A DNA stretch of 64,000 nt from NCBI GenBank assembly GCA_048267245.1, contig JBLWXV010000002.1, forward strand, positions 1,240,001-1,304,000. Reading direction: 5' to 3'. Numbering within the stretch: position 1 is the first letter of the stretch; each line of letters starts with the position of its first letter. Positions 32,846 to 40,825 of this stretch are shown here, piece after piece. The stretch is from JBLWXV01 sp048267245. GTDB lineage: Bacteria; Bdellovibrionota; Bacteriovoracia; Bacteriovoracales; Bacteriovoracaceae. Under the pieces are notes generated by a model. The model was not told the origin of the DNA. It searched no databases and saw only the letters and a list, made by a program, of their open reading frames with translations. Made by a program: the position numbers and the translations under genes.

Positions 32846-34198
32846 TCATTTATGGCCATGCATAAAGCCTAGCGGAAAGAATTGATTGTGTGGGTCATGC
32901 TCTTTTTTAAGCGCACTAAAGAAGTCGCGCTCAATATCGGTGTAGAACTCGCGAATATAGCGCTGCTTAAGAAGGCCAATGCCATGTTCCGCAAAGGGAG
33001 AGCCCGCCTGCTGGTGGACAAAGTGGTAGAGGCCCTCGAGCTTTTGATCACACTCGCTGGCGCGCTCTGGCGCCGGCATGAAGTTGAAATGGAGGTGAGC
33101 GTCACCGAAGTGGCCAAAGAGATTGTAGGCTATATCGCCACGCGACCACTCTTGGTAATAGGCGAGGAGGTCTTTGAATTTATCTGGATGCACCTGCACA
33201 TCAGTGCCCTTCTTAGTCACTCCCATGCGGGTATTTGCTTCAAAGATAGAGCGCGGTACCGCCACTCTCAGAGCGCGGCACTTGGCCTCATCCATCGCAA
33301 AGACCTCGTCGAAATTGACCATTGAAAGTCTGGTCTCGAGTCGCGCGTAGACTTCTTCAAAGTCGCGGCTTCTCATTTCAATAAAGATGAGGTCCATGCC
33401 CGGCGCCGGATTTTGCTCGGCAGGTAAGTAGGACAATGAGTGGGAGTCGATGAGCTCAACCGCCCCCAAGAGCTCTCTCATATCTGCCACGGCGTGAAAG
33501 ATCTCCAGATGAGAGGTGAAGTCCTCGCTCCATTTGGGCAGTTTAAAAAAGAGATAGGTCAGAGGCTCCAACTTAATTGTTCTTAGCGTCGCCTCTGTCA
33601 GCACTCCAAGTTGACCTTCCGTTCCAATCATCAGGTCCGTTTCAAGCTTGGCCCTAGGAAAGGGAGCGTTTTTAAATTTTTCATAGGGGAGGTAGTGCTC
33701 TTGGTAGCGTTCTAGGCAGCGCTCTTGGGAACTTAGCGCTTTAAAAGGGCGCTCACTTGAAAGGGCGATCTCCTCGCCTTCATAGTTGAGGTAGTGCGCG
33801 CTCACCACCTGATCTCTCAAGGTTCCATATCCAAAGGAGCGCTCCCCAGTGGCAGAGGTCGCGAGCCCCGCTAGAACGCTCGCCAGCGATTCGGTGGGAG
33901 ACGTCATAATGTCGAGGCCTTTGGCGTTTAAGTTCGCGCGCAGATCACTCCAAGAGACGTGACCTTTAACGCTCACAAGATTATCTTGAATCACAATTTC
34001 CCCAGGCATGCCGGTGAGGTCAACCCACGCAGTCTCAGTGCCCATTTGCTTGAGATAGAGCGCTTGATCGGCTTCCAACTTCTCGTAGGGAATCACGGTT
34101 GATGTCCGTGAAGAGCTGTAAAAACTCGGCGTGTGAGTTTGAATATGGCGCTTGAGTTCTTCGAGAGATCGCGGGGCAATTTTTCTGATTGTTTTCAT
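32846..34198 (-). CDS. FAD-linked oxidase of the GlcD / D-lactate dehydrogenase family
   Basis: A protein of about 450 residues. Its N-terminal PCMH-type FAD-binding domain has the DNLVSVKGHVSW and SLASVLAGLATSATGERSFGYGTLRDQV motifs. Its C-terminal FAD-oxidase domain has GHFGDAHLHFNFMP and the EHGIGLLKQRYI signature. Such flavoproteins oxidise 2-hydroxyacids (D-lactate, glycolate, D-2-hydroxyglutarate) at the membrane. No Fe-S C-terminal domain is fused. ATG 34198 is preferred over TTG 34234. The exact substrate cannot be assigned. Confidence 0.87.
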   Translation of the reverse strand: MKTIRKIAPRSLEELKRHIQTHTPSFYSSSRTSTVIPYEKLEADQALYLKQMGTETAWVDLTGMPGEIVIQDNLVSVKGHVSWSDLRANLNAKGLDIMTSPTESLASVLAGLATSATGERSFGYGTLRDQVVSAHYLNYEGEEIALSSERPFKALSSQERCLERYQEHYLPYEKFKNAPFPRAKLETDLMIGTEGQLGVLTEATLRTIKLEPLTYLFFKLPKWSEDFTSHLEIFHAVADMRELLGAVELIDSHSLSYLPAEQNPAPGMDLIFIEMRSRDFEEVYARLETRLSMVNFDEVFAMDEAKCRALRVAVPRSIFEANTRMGVTKKGTDVQVHPDKFKDLLAYYQEWSRGDIAYNLFGHFGDAHLHFNFMPAPERASECDQKLEGLYHFVHQQAGSPFAEHGIGLLKQRYIREFYTDIERDFFSALKKEHDPHNQFFPLGFMHGHK

Positions 34199-34270
34199 AA
34201 GATTTATTGTTGGCCGTCTACCAACTGGCGTCAAGTTATTGTGATTTCACTCTATATTAATAAGTGACGA

Positions 34271-35305
34271 ATGATTGCGAAAGGGCCACACTGTGGCATG
34301 GCCGACTATCGAAGCTCTGTCACTATTCAGGGAAAATCCCACCCGATCCCTCGGGTCTATCGCATAGCTGCTATCGATTTGGGATCAAATGCCGTTCGCA
34401 TGGCCGTTGCCGAAGCGTATTCTCCCTACTTTTTTGTCCCCCTCAAAGGAACCAGAAAGCCACTGCGCCTCGGTGAGAATGTCTTTAGCGATGGGAAGAT
34501 TACCTACCGAAAAATGCGCCAAGCTGCGAAGTATTTTCGTCGCTTTAGAGACACTCTCGATAAGTATAAAGTGGACTATCACTTTGCGGTGGGAACTTCA
34601 GCACTTAGAGATGCTAAGAATCGCGATGAATTAATCGAGCTCATTAAGAACGACTGCAATATCACTCTCAACGTGATCGATGGCGCGATGGAAGCCGATC
34701 TCATTTATAAAGCGATCACCAATACCGTCGACTTTGAAGACAAGTCGACGCTACTGCTTGATATCGGTGGTGGCTCCATTGAGCTCACCTATGTGGAGCA
34801 CGGCAAGCGCAAGGCCTCAACGTCCCTTCAAATTGGAACCGTTCGCAGTCTTGAACTCATGAAGGCCCAGGGCGTTCGCGAGTGGGAGGTCGACAAATTT
34901 ATGGAGACCTACCGCGATGAGGTGAAGAAATTTATCACTAAGAAAACACCCGGTCGCGGTATTGAAATGATGGTGGGCACCGGTGGAAATATCGAGCGCT
35001 TTGCTAAGCTTCGCTCCTACTTTAAGCAAACGCGCGACGACAATTTTCTCGACCGCTCAAGTTTAGAGCATATTCGCACGGTGCTTGGAGCCCTGACCGC
35101 CGAAGAGCGCATGCACCACTTTCGCTTAAAACCAGATCGCGCCGACGTTATCATTCCCGCCGGAGCGATTCTCTCCATGGTGATGGAGGAGGCGGGGTGT
35201 AAGAATATGCACGTTCCGCGCGTGGGTCTGCGCGATGGGGTGCTCTATCAAATGAGTGAGAACCTCGCACACGATTTTGCGCCTGGCCATTTACTCCAAA
35301 AGTAG
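34271..35305 (+). CDS. Ppx/GppA-family exopolyphosphatase / pppGpp phosphatase
   Basis: A 344-residue actin-fold phosphatase. The first phosphate loop is YRIAAIDLGSNAVRMAV near residues 30-46, the second is LLLDIGGGSIELTYV near 160, and an MVGTGGNIERFA loop lies near 238. It releases phosphate from polyphosphate or converts pppGpp to ppGpp; single-domain proteins of this length may do either. The start could also be ATG 34298, since neither candidate has a strong Shine-Dalgarno. It is transcribed divergently from the FAD oxidase, about 70 bp apart, and ahead of fabI on the same strand. Confidence 0.88.
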   Translation: MIAKGPHCGMADYRSSVTIQGKSHPIPRVYRIAAIDLGSNAVRMAVAEAYSPYFFVPLKGTRKPLRLGENVFSDGKITYRKMRQAAKYFRRFRDTLDKYKVDYHFAVGTSALRDAKNRDELIELIKNDCNITLNVIDGAMEADLIYKAITNTVDFEDKSTLLLDIGGGSIELTYVEHGKRKASTSLQIGTVRSLELMKAQGVREWEVDKFMETYRDEVKKFITKKTPGRGIEMMVGTGGNIERFAKLRSYFKQTRDDNFLDRSSLEHIRTVLGALTAEERMHHFRLKPDRADVIIPAGAILSMVMEEAGCKNMHVPRVGLRDGVLYQMSENLAHDFAPGHLLQK

Positions 35306-35370
35306 ACAAATTCGCTATCTCGCGGCTAACCTTGTAGCGCTTTCGAGCTAATTTAATAAGGAGTAAGCCA

Positions 35371-36138
35371 GTGGGAATTCTATCTGGAAAAAAGGCCCTC
35401 ATCTTGGGTGTGGCCAATGACATGTCAATTGCTTGGGGAATCGCCCGCATGCTCAAAGAGCACGGTGCGACTCTTGGTTTTACATACCTCAATGAAAATC
35501 TAAAAAAGCGCGTAGAGCCACTGGCCCAAGAAGTGGGAAGTGACTTTCTAGTTGAAATGGATGTCACCGTTGACTCTCACTACGATTCACTCAAGAAGGT
35601 AGTGGAGGAGAAGTGGGGCAAGTTTGATATTCTCGTGCACTCACTCGCCTTTGCTGACAAGAACGATCTCAAGGGTGACTTTAGTGAAACTTCCCGCGAA
35701 GGCTTTAAAATGGCCTGCGATATTTCTGCCTTCTCTCTCGTTGGTCTTTGCAATACCTTGAAGCCGCTTCTAAACGAAGACGCTTCGGTGATCGCCATGA
35801 CTTATCATGGCTCAGTTCAAGTACTCGATGGCTACAATGTCATGGGTGTGGCCAAGGCGGCGCTTGAGGCATCAGCTCGCTACCTCGCCAGTGATCTCGG
35901 GCGCCAAGGTGTGCGCGTGAACTGCATTAGTGCGGGTCCCATCAGAACCCTCGCTGCCAGTGGTGTTCCCGGTCTTCGCACGATGTTTGCCAAGGTTGAA
36001 GAGAAAGCTCCTCTTCACCGCAACGTCACCACCGAAGATGTGGGCGGCACTGCCGTGTGGCTCTCAAGTGATCTTTCAAAGGGAACCACTGGCCAGGTGA
36101 TCTACGTTGACTCTGGTATTTCAATTATTGGCGCCTAA
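35371..36138 (+). CDS. fabI: Enoyl-[acyl-carrier-protein] reductase FabI
   Basis: A 255-residue SDR-type enoyl-ACP reductase. It has the FabI nucleotide motif ILGVANDMSIAWGIA and catalytic Y145, Y155 and K162 (YNVMGVAKAALEAS, corresponding to E. coli Y146, Y156, K163). The strongly conserved RVNCISAGPIRTLAASG follows. It reduces the enoyl-ACP double bond with NADH in the last step of each fatty acid elongation cycle. GTG 35371 is preceded by AAGGAG at 7 bases. The stop codon TAATG overlaps the ATG of the next gene, so the two are coupled. Confidence 0.95.
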   Translation: MGILSGKKALILGVANDMSIAWGIARMLKEHGATLGFTYLNENLKKRVEPLAQEVGSDFLVEMDVTVDSHYDSLKKVVEEKWGKFDILVHSLAFADKNDLKGDFSETSREGFKMACDISAFSLVGLCNTLKPLLNEDASVIAMTYHGSVQVLDGYNVMGVAKAALEASARYLASDLGRQGVRVNCISAGPIRTLAASGVPGLRTMFAKVEEKAPLHRNVTTEDVGGTAVWLSSDLSKGTTGQVIYVDSGISIIGA

Positions 36139-36578
36139 TGGTCGCCACGACCAGTGAGCGCTCGGCGAGAATTCGCGAGAGCTTTAATTCCTATAGACCC
36201 GGGCGAGAAGAGATTCTCGCTCGCCTCTATCACCCCAATGTGCACTTTGCCGATCCCCTCGATGAAACGAGGGGGCTTGAGGCCCTCACCAAGTACTATC
36301 AAAATATTTATCAGAGCGTGCAATCAATTCGCTTTGACTTCTCATCTGAGGCAATTGCAGAGGATTGTCATCTGTGTGTTTGGAAGATGGTCTTAGTCAC
36401 TCCCAAATTAAATTCGGGCCGCGAAATTGTGCTTCCAGGTGTGAGCGAAATTCGCTTTGATCCAGGCACGAACCTCGTCATCTACCACCGCGACTACTAC
36501 GACCTAGGGGCCATGCTCTATGAGCACCTCCCAATTCTAGGTACCATCATCAAAACCATTAAGAATCGTGCCAGATGA
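36138..36578 (+). CDS. NTF2/SnoaL-like fold protein coupled to fabI
   Basis: A 146-residue protein with the NTF2-like pattern: an N-terminal helix (ILARLYHPNVHFADPLDE), the GLEALTKYYQNIY helix and a series of beta strands (LCVWKMVLV, GVSEIRFDPG, IYHRDYYDLG). Such small cone folds bind hydrophobic ligands or act as isomerases or dehydratases; one with a SnoaL-like fold next to fabI could touch a lipid substrate (inference). Its ATG overlaps the fabI stop by one base. The C-terminal AR and the TGA stop come from palindromic element copy 3. Confidence 0.72.
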   Translation: MVATTSERSARIRESFNSYRPGREEILARLYHPNVHFADPLDETRGLEALTKYYQNIYQSVQSIRFDFSSEAIAEDCHLCVWKMVLVTPKLNSGREIVLPGVSEIRFDPGTNLVIYHRDYYDLGAMLYEHLPILGTIIKTIKNRAR

Positions 36579-36617
36579 CTTTTGGGACTCAGCGAGTCCC
36601 AAAAGTCATCTGGCACC
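36567..36617. repeat. Dispersed 51-bp palindromic hairpin element, copy 3
   Basis: Same arms as copies 1 and 2, with the outermost pair broken (C at 36567). The loop AGC is the reverse complement of the copy 1 loop GCT, so this copy sits in the opposite orientation. It again provides the GCC AGA TGA end of the upstream gene. Confidence 0.96.
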
Positions 36618-36622
36618 AAAAA

Positions 36623-36650
36623 GAAGGGGAACCGCTGTGGGTTCCCCTTC
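36623..36650. terminator. Hairpin, likely terminator (stronger for leftward transcription)
   Basis: GAAGGGGAACC (36623-36633) pairs with GGTTCCCCTTC (36640-36650) around a 6-base loop. An A run precedes it on the + strand, so leftward transcripts would see hairpin plus U run. It lies directly after palindromic copy 3, giving two hairpins in a row. Confidence 0.7.
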
Positions 36651-36809
36651 CTGACATTAGAGTTTCATGAACATTTGAAATCGCAAGATCCTTACCATTT
36701 TAAATACTCATGAGATAATTTTCTCCAGATCTATCCATAAAGGCTTCACTGACTAATTACCGCTCCTCCCTAATATCTGATGAGAGAAGTTGCCCCCTCT
36801 CTTGGAGCA

Positions 36810-36944
36810 TCACTGGTTCTGTTGATTTTTCTTAGTTTGCTGCCGACGATTCGGATTCACATCCTCTTGAATAGGATTGCGAGTCGGTGTCTTTCTCGGC
36901 GGTTGTTGTTGTGGTTGTTGTGGTTTTTTCTTTTGTGTTGGCAT
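36810..36944 (-). CDS. Small basic Pro/Gln/Lys-rich protein
   Basis: A 44-residue ORF from ATG 36944 with a strong GGAGG five bases upstream. The product is basic and low-complexity (MPTQKKKPQQPQQQPPRK, ending KKNQQNQ), with no hydrophobic segment, likely disordered and perhaps nucleic-acid binding. The codons produce a GTT/GTG microsatellite on the + strand, so coincidence is possible. Upstream on the minus strand are TATAAT and a TGGCAC-N5-TTGTA sequence resembling a sigma-54 promoter. The gaps on either side, 36651-36809 and 36945-37099, show nothing else I can support. Confidence 0.5.
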   Translation of the reverse strand: MPTQKKKPQQPQQQPPRKTPTRNPIQEDVNPNRRQQTKKNQQNQ

Positions 36945-37099
36945 TGTGTCCTCCAGTTGACTTCTAATTATATATATACAAGGAGGGTGCCAAAAATTGT
37001 GAGAGGGAGAGTTCACTTAAGGGCAGTTTTCTTAGGCCTATTATCTTTTTGAATTCTTCGTGGCCTTCAATTTTAAGGAGGATTACATTGTGTAAAATA

Positions 37100-37750
37100 T
37101 TACTTTTTTAGTTTGATCATCTTATCGCCCAAACCATACTCTTCGTACTCAATGATTCCATCAGTAGCTGCGTGGATTTTCTTTACTATCTCAAGGATTC
37201 TATTCGTTGCCTCGCGAGCACTCTTGAGCATTTTATTGTCCATGTCTTTAATGTCGCTCTTAAGGTTTGTCGTGACAATGAAGAGTGGGTTGTTGACCTC
37301 GTGATTGTAGGTCACAATCATGGCGTTAAGAGTTTCAAGCTCTTTCTTTTTTAAACTGTCTTGATAATACTTGCTGAGATTCAGCTGCGTATTTACTCTG
37401 GCCATGGCAATTTGCGGTGAGGCTGGCTTGGTAATATAGTCATTGGCCCCAAGTTCAAAAGCGCTCAAGATACTCTCTTGCTCAGAGAGCGAACTCAGCA
37501 TAATAATGGGAAGTTCTGCCCCGCTAAATCGACTTCTAATCAGCTTCAAGGCCTCAAGCCCACTCATATTGGGCATGACAATATCGAGCAGAATCATATC
37601 AGGAATATCGTTTTCAAGATAATCCATTAAAGCATTGGCCGACTTTAACGATGTTGTTTTATGTCCGGCACCCTCAAGTAGTCTATCGAGAAGGACATTG
37701 CTAATGTCGTCATCATCTACAATTAGGATATGGGACTTATGTGCATTCAT
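37100..37750 (-). CDS. Response regulator with C-terminal histidine-kinase-like DHp helix but no ATPase domain
   Basis: A 216-residue protein. Residues 6-122 are a receiver domain with acidic pocket DDDD (12-15), phospho-acceptor D56 (LLDIVMP) and Lys in YITKPAS. Residues about 130-200 form a dimerisation helix carrying NHEVNNPLFI, with H150-E151 in the position of a HisKA phospho-His. No HATPase motifs (N, G1, F, G2 boxes) follow. It therefore cannot autophosphorylate and may act as a REC-DHp phosphotransfer protein. A separate HPt protein is encoded 11 bp upstream in the same operon. Confidence 0.82.
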   Translation of the reverse strand: MNAHKSHILIVDDDDISNVLLDRLLEGAGHKTTSLKSANALMDYLENDIPDMILLDIVMPNMSGLEALKLIRSRFSGAELPIIMLSSLSEQESILSAFELGANDYITKPASPQIAMARVNTQLNLSKYYQDSLKKKELETLNAMIVTYNHEVNNPLFIVTTNLKSDIKDMDNKMLKSAREATNRILEIVKKIHAATDGIIEYEEYGLGDKMIKLKK

Positions 37751-37761
37751 TTCGCTTTCCT

Positions 37762-38115
37762 TTAAGCCGCTTTTAATCCACTAAGTTGGCTTAAATCAGC
37801 TTTAAAGAGTTTGACCGCCGGGGCCAACTCTACAAGATATGCTTCGATACCTTCACTTATTTTTCGCTTGGCCAGGAATTCAATTTGATAAAGTATCCTC
37901 ACAATTTCAGGGGCAAAGAAGTTAGAGCATGCGCCTTTGAGACGGTGGGAGAGGATGGCAAGAGCTTCAAGGTTGTCATTTTGATAACATTGGTTAATTT
38001 CTGCTATATCGTTATCAATTTGTTCGATGAGACGGTTGGCAATATCAGCGAGAATATCTTCATTGCCTTGGTAATTGTTTTCAATCTCTTGGTAGTCAAT
38101 TAAATTAAGTTTCAT
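37762..38115 (-). CDS. Histidine phosphotransfer (HPt) protein
   Basis: A 117-residue four-helix HPt protein with the phosphorylated His in LSHRLKGACSNF (H57, followed by the conserved K-G). It shuttles phosphate between receiver domains. It is the first gene of an operon with the REC-DHp protein; no complete kinase lies next to it, so phosphate must come from elsewhere, for instance the hybrid kinase at 60212-62752 (speculative). Confidence 0.82.
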   Translation of the reverse strand: MKLNLIDYQEIENNYQGNEDILADIANRLIEQIDNDIAEINQCYQNDNLEALAILSHRLKGACSNFFAPEIVRILYQIEFLAKRKISEGIEAYLVELAPAVKLFKADLSQLSGLKAA

Positions 38116-38243
38116 CCCATTCCTCCATCTTCTATTCTAGGCCCCACTAAGGTCTGCTACAATGATCATTCGCGCTATGTCTTGGCCGAATATGTTAATC
38201 GGTCTAAGATTGATTCTTAATTCCCGAGCAAAATGAGGCAATT

Positions 38244-39056
38244 ATGAGCTCCTTTGAAAACAAATTTGTGCTAATCACCGGAGGTGCCAGAGGCATAGGA
38301 CGCTTAATGGCCCACGAATTCTTAAGTAAAGGTGCTGCTGGAGTGATTCTCTGGGATTTAGATGAAAGCTTACTTGATCAGACTGCCAAAGAATTAGGGC
38401 ACTACCAGGCAAGGGTAATCACTCAGCGTGTAGACGTGAGTGAACTGCCGCAAATGAAATCCGCGCTACTAGATCTAGCGGCAAATAAAGTCTCCATTGA
38501 TATATTGATTAATAATGCAGGGATCGTGGTGGGAAAAAGTTTTATTGATCACACCCATAGTGACATTACTCGAACACTTTCAATAAATGTTGAGGCGCTT
38601 ATGAATTTAGCGCTATTGATTCTTCCGGCCATGAAGGTGAGAAGGAGTGGTCATATAGTCAATATTGCCTCGGCCGCTGCCATGGTTTCAAATCCCAATA
38701 TGAGTGTTTACTGCGCAAGTAAATGGGCAGTCGCTGGCTGGTCAGATTCACTTCGCCTAGAGCTTCAAAGAGAGAAGAGCTCGATTGGTGTCACCACTGT
38801 CTTTCCCTATTATATAAATACAGGAATGTTTGATGGAGTGAAGTCCCCATTTGTTCCCATTTTAGAGCCTGAGTATGTGGCCCGTAAAATTGTGGAGGCG
38901 GTGGCAAAGAAGAAAATCATTTTGCGAATGCCAAGAATTCTCTACTTTGTGAGACTTTTGCAGGGACTACTGGGCACTCGAATATTTGATTTAGTTGCTG
39001 GGGTTGGGCTTGGGATTTATCGCAGTATGAATGATTTCAAGGGAAGGGGCGCCTAA
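38244..39056 (+). CDS. Short-chain dehydrogenase/reductase (17beta-HSD11/DHRS-like)
   Basis: A 270-residue classical SDR. It has the nucleotide loop ITGGARGIG at 13-21, NNAGIV, the Ser in VNIASAAAM, and the catalytic Y-x3-K in VYCASKWAVAG. The C-terminal extension (VRLLQGLLGTRIFDLVAGVGLGIYRSMNDFKGR) resembles membrane-associated lipid-droplet type SDRs that act on hydroxysteroids or lipid alcohols. The bacterial substrate is unknown. Its stop codon TAA lies in the loop of a GC-rich hairpin. Confidence 0.82.
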   Translation: MSSFENKFVLITGGARGIGRLMAHEFLSKGAAGVILWDLDESLLDQTAKELGHYQARVITQRVDVSELPQMKSALLDLAANKVSIDILINNAGIVVGKSFIDHTHSDITRTLSINVEALMNLALLILPAMKVRRSGHIVNIASAAAMVSNPNMSVYCASKWAVAGWSDSLRLELQREKSSIGVTTVFPYYINTGMFDGVKSPFVPILEPEYVARKIVEAVAKKKIILRMPRILYFVRLLQGLLGTRIFDLVAGVGLGIYRSMNDFKGRGA

Positions 39057-39063
39057 GCGCCCC
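39046..39063 (+). terminator. GC hairpin spanning the SDR stop codon
   Basis: GGGGCGC and GCGCCCC form a 7-bp stem with loop CTAA; the TAA is the stop codon of the SDR gene. It lies between convergent genes. There is no immediate T run, so termination is inferred from position. Confidence 0.5.
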
Positions 39064-39076
39064 AGAAATGATCTTT

Positions 39077-40117
39077 TTAGTAGAGAAACTCGCGGTGAAT
39101 AAGTTCAACTGACTTTCTCACATTCTCCTCTGGAGTTCCTGGAAGGACACCGTGGCCAAGTCCCACAATCCAGCGATCTGGTGAGACGCCAGAACTTTTA
39201 ACTTGTTCCCAGAGAGCGCGCCACTTAAGTGCTAGCTCTTCCCATGGAAGAAAGAGGTGTACTGGGTCAAGGTTTCCTTGAATCATGTAGCGATCCCCAA
39301 AGCGAGAGAGAACTTCGCCAATATTGTGGCGCCAATCGACTCCGAGAACATCGATTTCAATTCCCTCTAATTTTTCAAGGTAGTTCAGGTGAGTGAATTT
39401 AGAGTAGTAGACAATTTTCTTATCTGGGTGCTTTGCCTTAAAGCGGCTCACTACCTTTGCAATGGCGGGCACGATGAATTCCGCGTAGTCTGCCAAATCG
39501 AGCTCTCCCGCAGCGGTGTCAAAGAGGCAAATAGCCTCGGCCCCACCTGCAGCTTGCATCGACATCTCTGTCACTACGGGATCGAGTAAGAGCTCCACAA
39601 ATGCCTTAAAGCGGCCATCGCGAAGACCGAGCTTGCTAGAGATGAGATTTCCCTTGTGGGCCCCTTCAACGGCGTAGGTGTAGAGTGTAAAGGGGGCACC
39701 TACAAAGCCAAGTAGAGTCGTGCTCTCTGGAAGTTTTACTTTTAAAAATGAGCAAGCTTTTTGTTGGAAAGCGTAGAATTCTTCGTTGGGCGCGCGAAGT
39801 TGAATTGACTTCACATCTTCAAGAGTGTGGAGGTGGCGCTCAAGTGTTGGAGGCCCAGATTCATAAGAGAGACCCAGTCCCATATGATCGAGAGGAAAGA
39901 GCAGATCAGAAAATAGAATGGCGGCGTCAAACTTGAAATCTTGAATTGGGCCAAGAGTGATTTCACAAGCGAGCTCTGGATCGCGACACATGGTCATAAA
40001 GTCAGAGTTCTTCTTAATATTTTGATAATGAGCATGGTAGCGACCGGCCTGTCTCATAAACCACACGGGTACGCCCTTTACATGATTTGTTGTTGGTCGG
40101 TTGGTAAATAGTCCCAT
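39077..40117 (-). CDS. hemE: Uroporphyrinogen decarboxylase
   Basis: A 346-residue cytosolic enzyme with the N-terminal signature VPVWFMRQAGRYHAHYQ, the LFSDLLFPLDHMG motif, and the C-terminal VGLGHGVLPGTPEENV. It decarboxylates the four acetate groups of uroporphyrinogen III to give coproporphyrinogen III. It is the last gene of the operon hemA-hemC-hemL-kinase-regulator-hemE, 12 bp after the response regulator gene. Confidence 0.96.
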   Translation of the reverse strand: MGLFTNRPTTNHVKGVPVWFMRQAGRYHAHYQNIKKNSDFMTMCRDPELACEITLGPIQDFKFDAAILFSDLLFPLDHMGLGLSYESGPPTLERHLHTLEDVKSIQLRAPNEEFYAFQQKACSFLKVKLPESTTLLGFVGAPFTLYTYAVEGAHKGNLISSKLGLRDGRFKAFVELLLDPVVTEMSMQAAGGAEAICLFDTAAGELDLADYAEFIVPAIAKVVSRFKAKHPDKKIVYYSKFTHLNYLEKLEGIEIDVLGVDWRHNIGEVLSRFGDRYMIQGNLDPVHLFLPWEELALKWRALWEQVKSSGVSPDRWIVGLGHGVLPGTPEENVRKSVELIHREFLY

Positions 40118-40129
40118 ACATCTTCCTTT

Positions 40130-40825
40130 TTAAATATTTTTTGCAATTAATTTATAGCCTACGCCGCGTACACTTTGAATCTCTAAATGATGATCTAGGT
40201 CGGTCTCACACCACTTTCTGAGGGTGACGATATAATTATCCACAGTTCTTTGACTGGGGTATTTGTCCTCGCCCCAAACTTGATCGATCACTTCTTCTCG
40301 AGTGACCACTTCACCCTGCTTTTCATAGAGTAGCTTTAATATGGCGCACTCTTTTTGATTGAGCTGTATCGCACTTCCGTTGGCATCGATGACTTCGTAG
40401 CGCGAAAAGAAAATCTTTAGGGGCCCATGCTTAATCTCTTCTGGAAGGACGCTCATCTCCTTGCGACCAGCGAAAACTCGCTTGAGTCGCAGGGTGAGCT
40501 CCTTTAGCGCAAAGGGCTTGGTGATATAGTCTTCAGCGCCAATTTCAAGACCTTGGACCCGGGTTTCTGGATCATTTTGGGCCGAGAGAAAAAAGAGCAC
40601 AAAGTCCTTTCGCTGGCGGCGAAACTCCTGGGCGAGGTCGAGTCCATTGCCATCAGGCAGTCCGATATCGACGAGAATCACTTCGGGCGAGAGTTTCTTA
40701 AAGTGCTCTCTGGCACTTTCGCAGGTCTTTGCCAGCGCACACTCGTAGCCTAGTGCACTTAGATATTCACTTAGTGTGTCTCCGAGATTCTTTTCATCTT
40801 CAATAATTAGGACCCGCTCACTCAT
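40130..40825 (-). CDS. OmpR-family response regulator within the heme operon
   Basis: A 231-residue regulator: receiver domain 1-120 with D53 (VDIGLPDG) and Lys in YITKPFA, then a winged-helix Trans_reg_C domain (CAILKLLYEKQGEVVTREEVI, then VDNYIVTLRKW and SVRGVGYKL). It binds DNA as a dimer when phosphorylated. It overlaps its cognate kinase gene by 8 bp and is embedded between hemL and hemE, which suggests that it regulates heme synthesis or senses a heme-related signal (inference). Confidence 0.9.
   Translation of the reverse strand: MSERVLIIEDEKNLGDTLSEYLSALGYECALAKTCESAREHFKKLSPEVILVDIGLPDGNGLDLAQEFRRQRKDFVLFFLSAQNDPETRVQGLEIGAEDYITKPFALKELTLRLKRVFAGRKEMSVLPEEIKHGPLKIFFSRYEVIDANGSAIQLNQKECAILKLLYEKQGEVVTREEVIDQVWGEDKYPSQRTVDNYIVTLRKWCETDLDHHLEIQSVRGVGYKLIAKNI

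Noticed and set aside
36780..37052. 90-residue + strand ORF
   Set aside because: It runs opposite the small basic ORF, is Leu/Arg-rich low complexity and has no ribosome site; it looks like an antisense shadow.
37088..37111. AAGGAGG followed by a 7-codon ORF (TTG start) next to the REC-DHp gene end
   Set aside because: Too short to support; it overlaps the end of the leftward gene.
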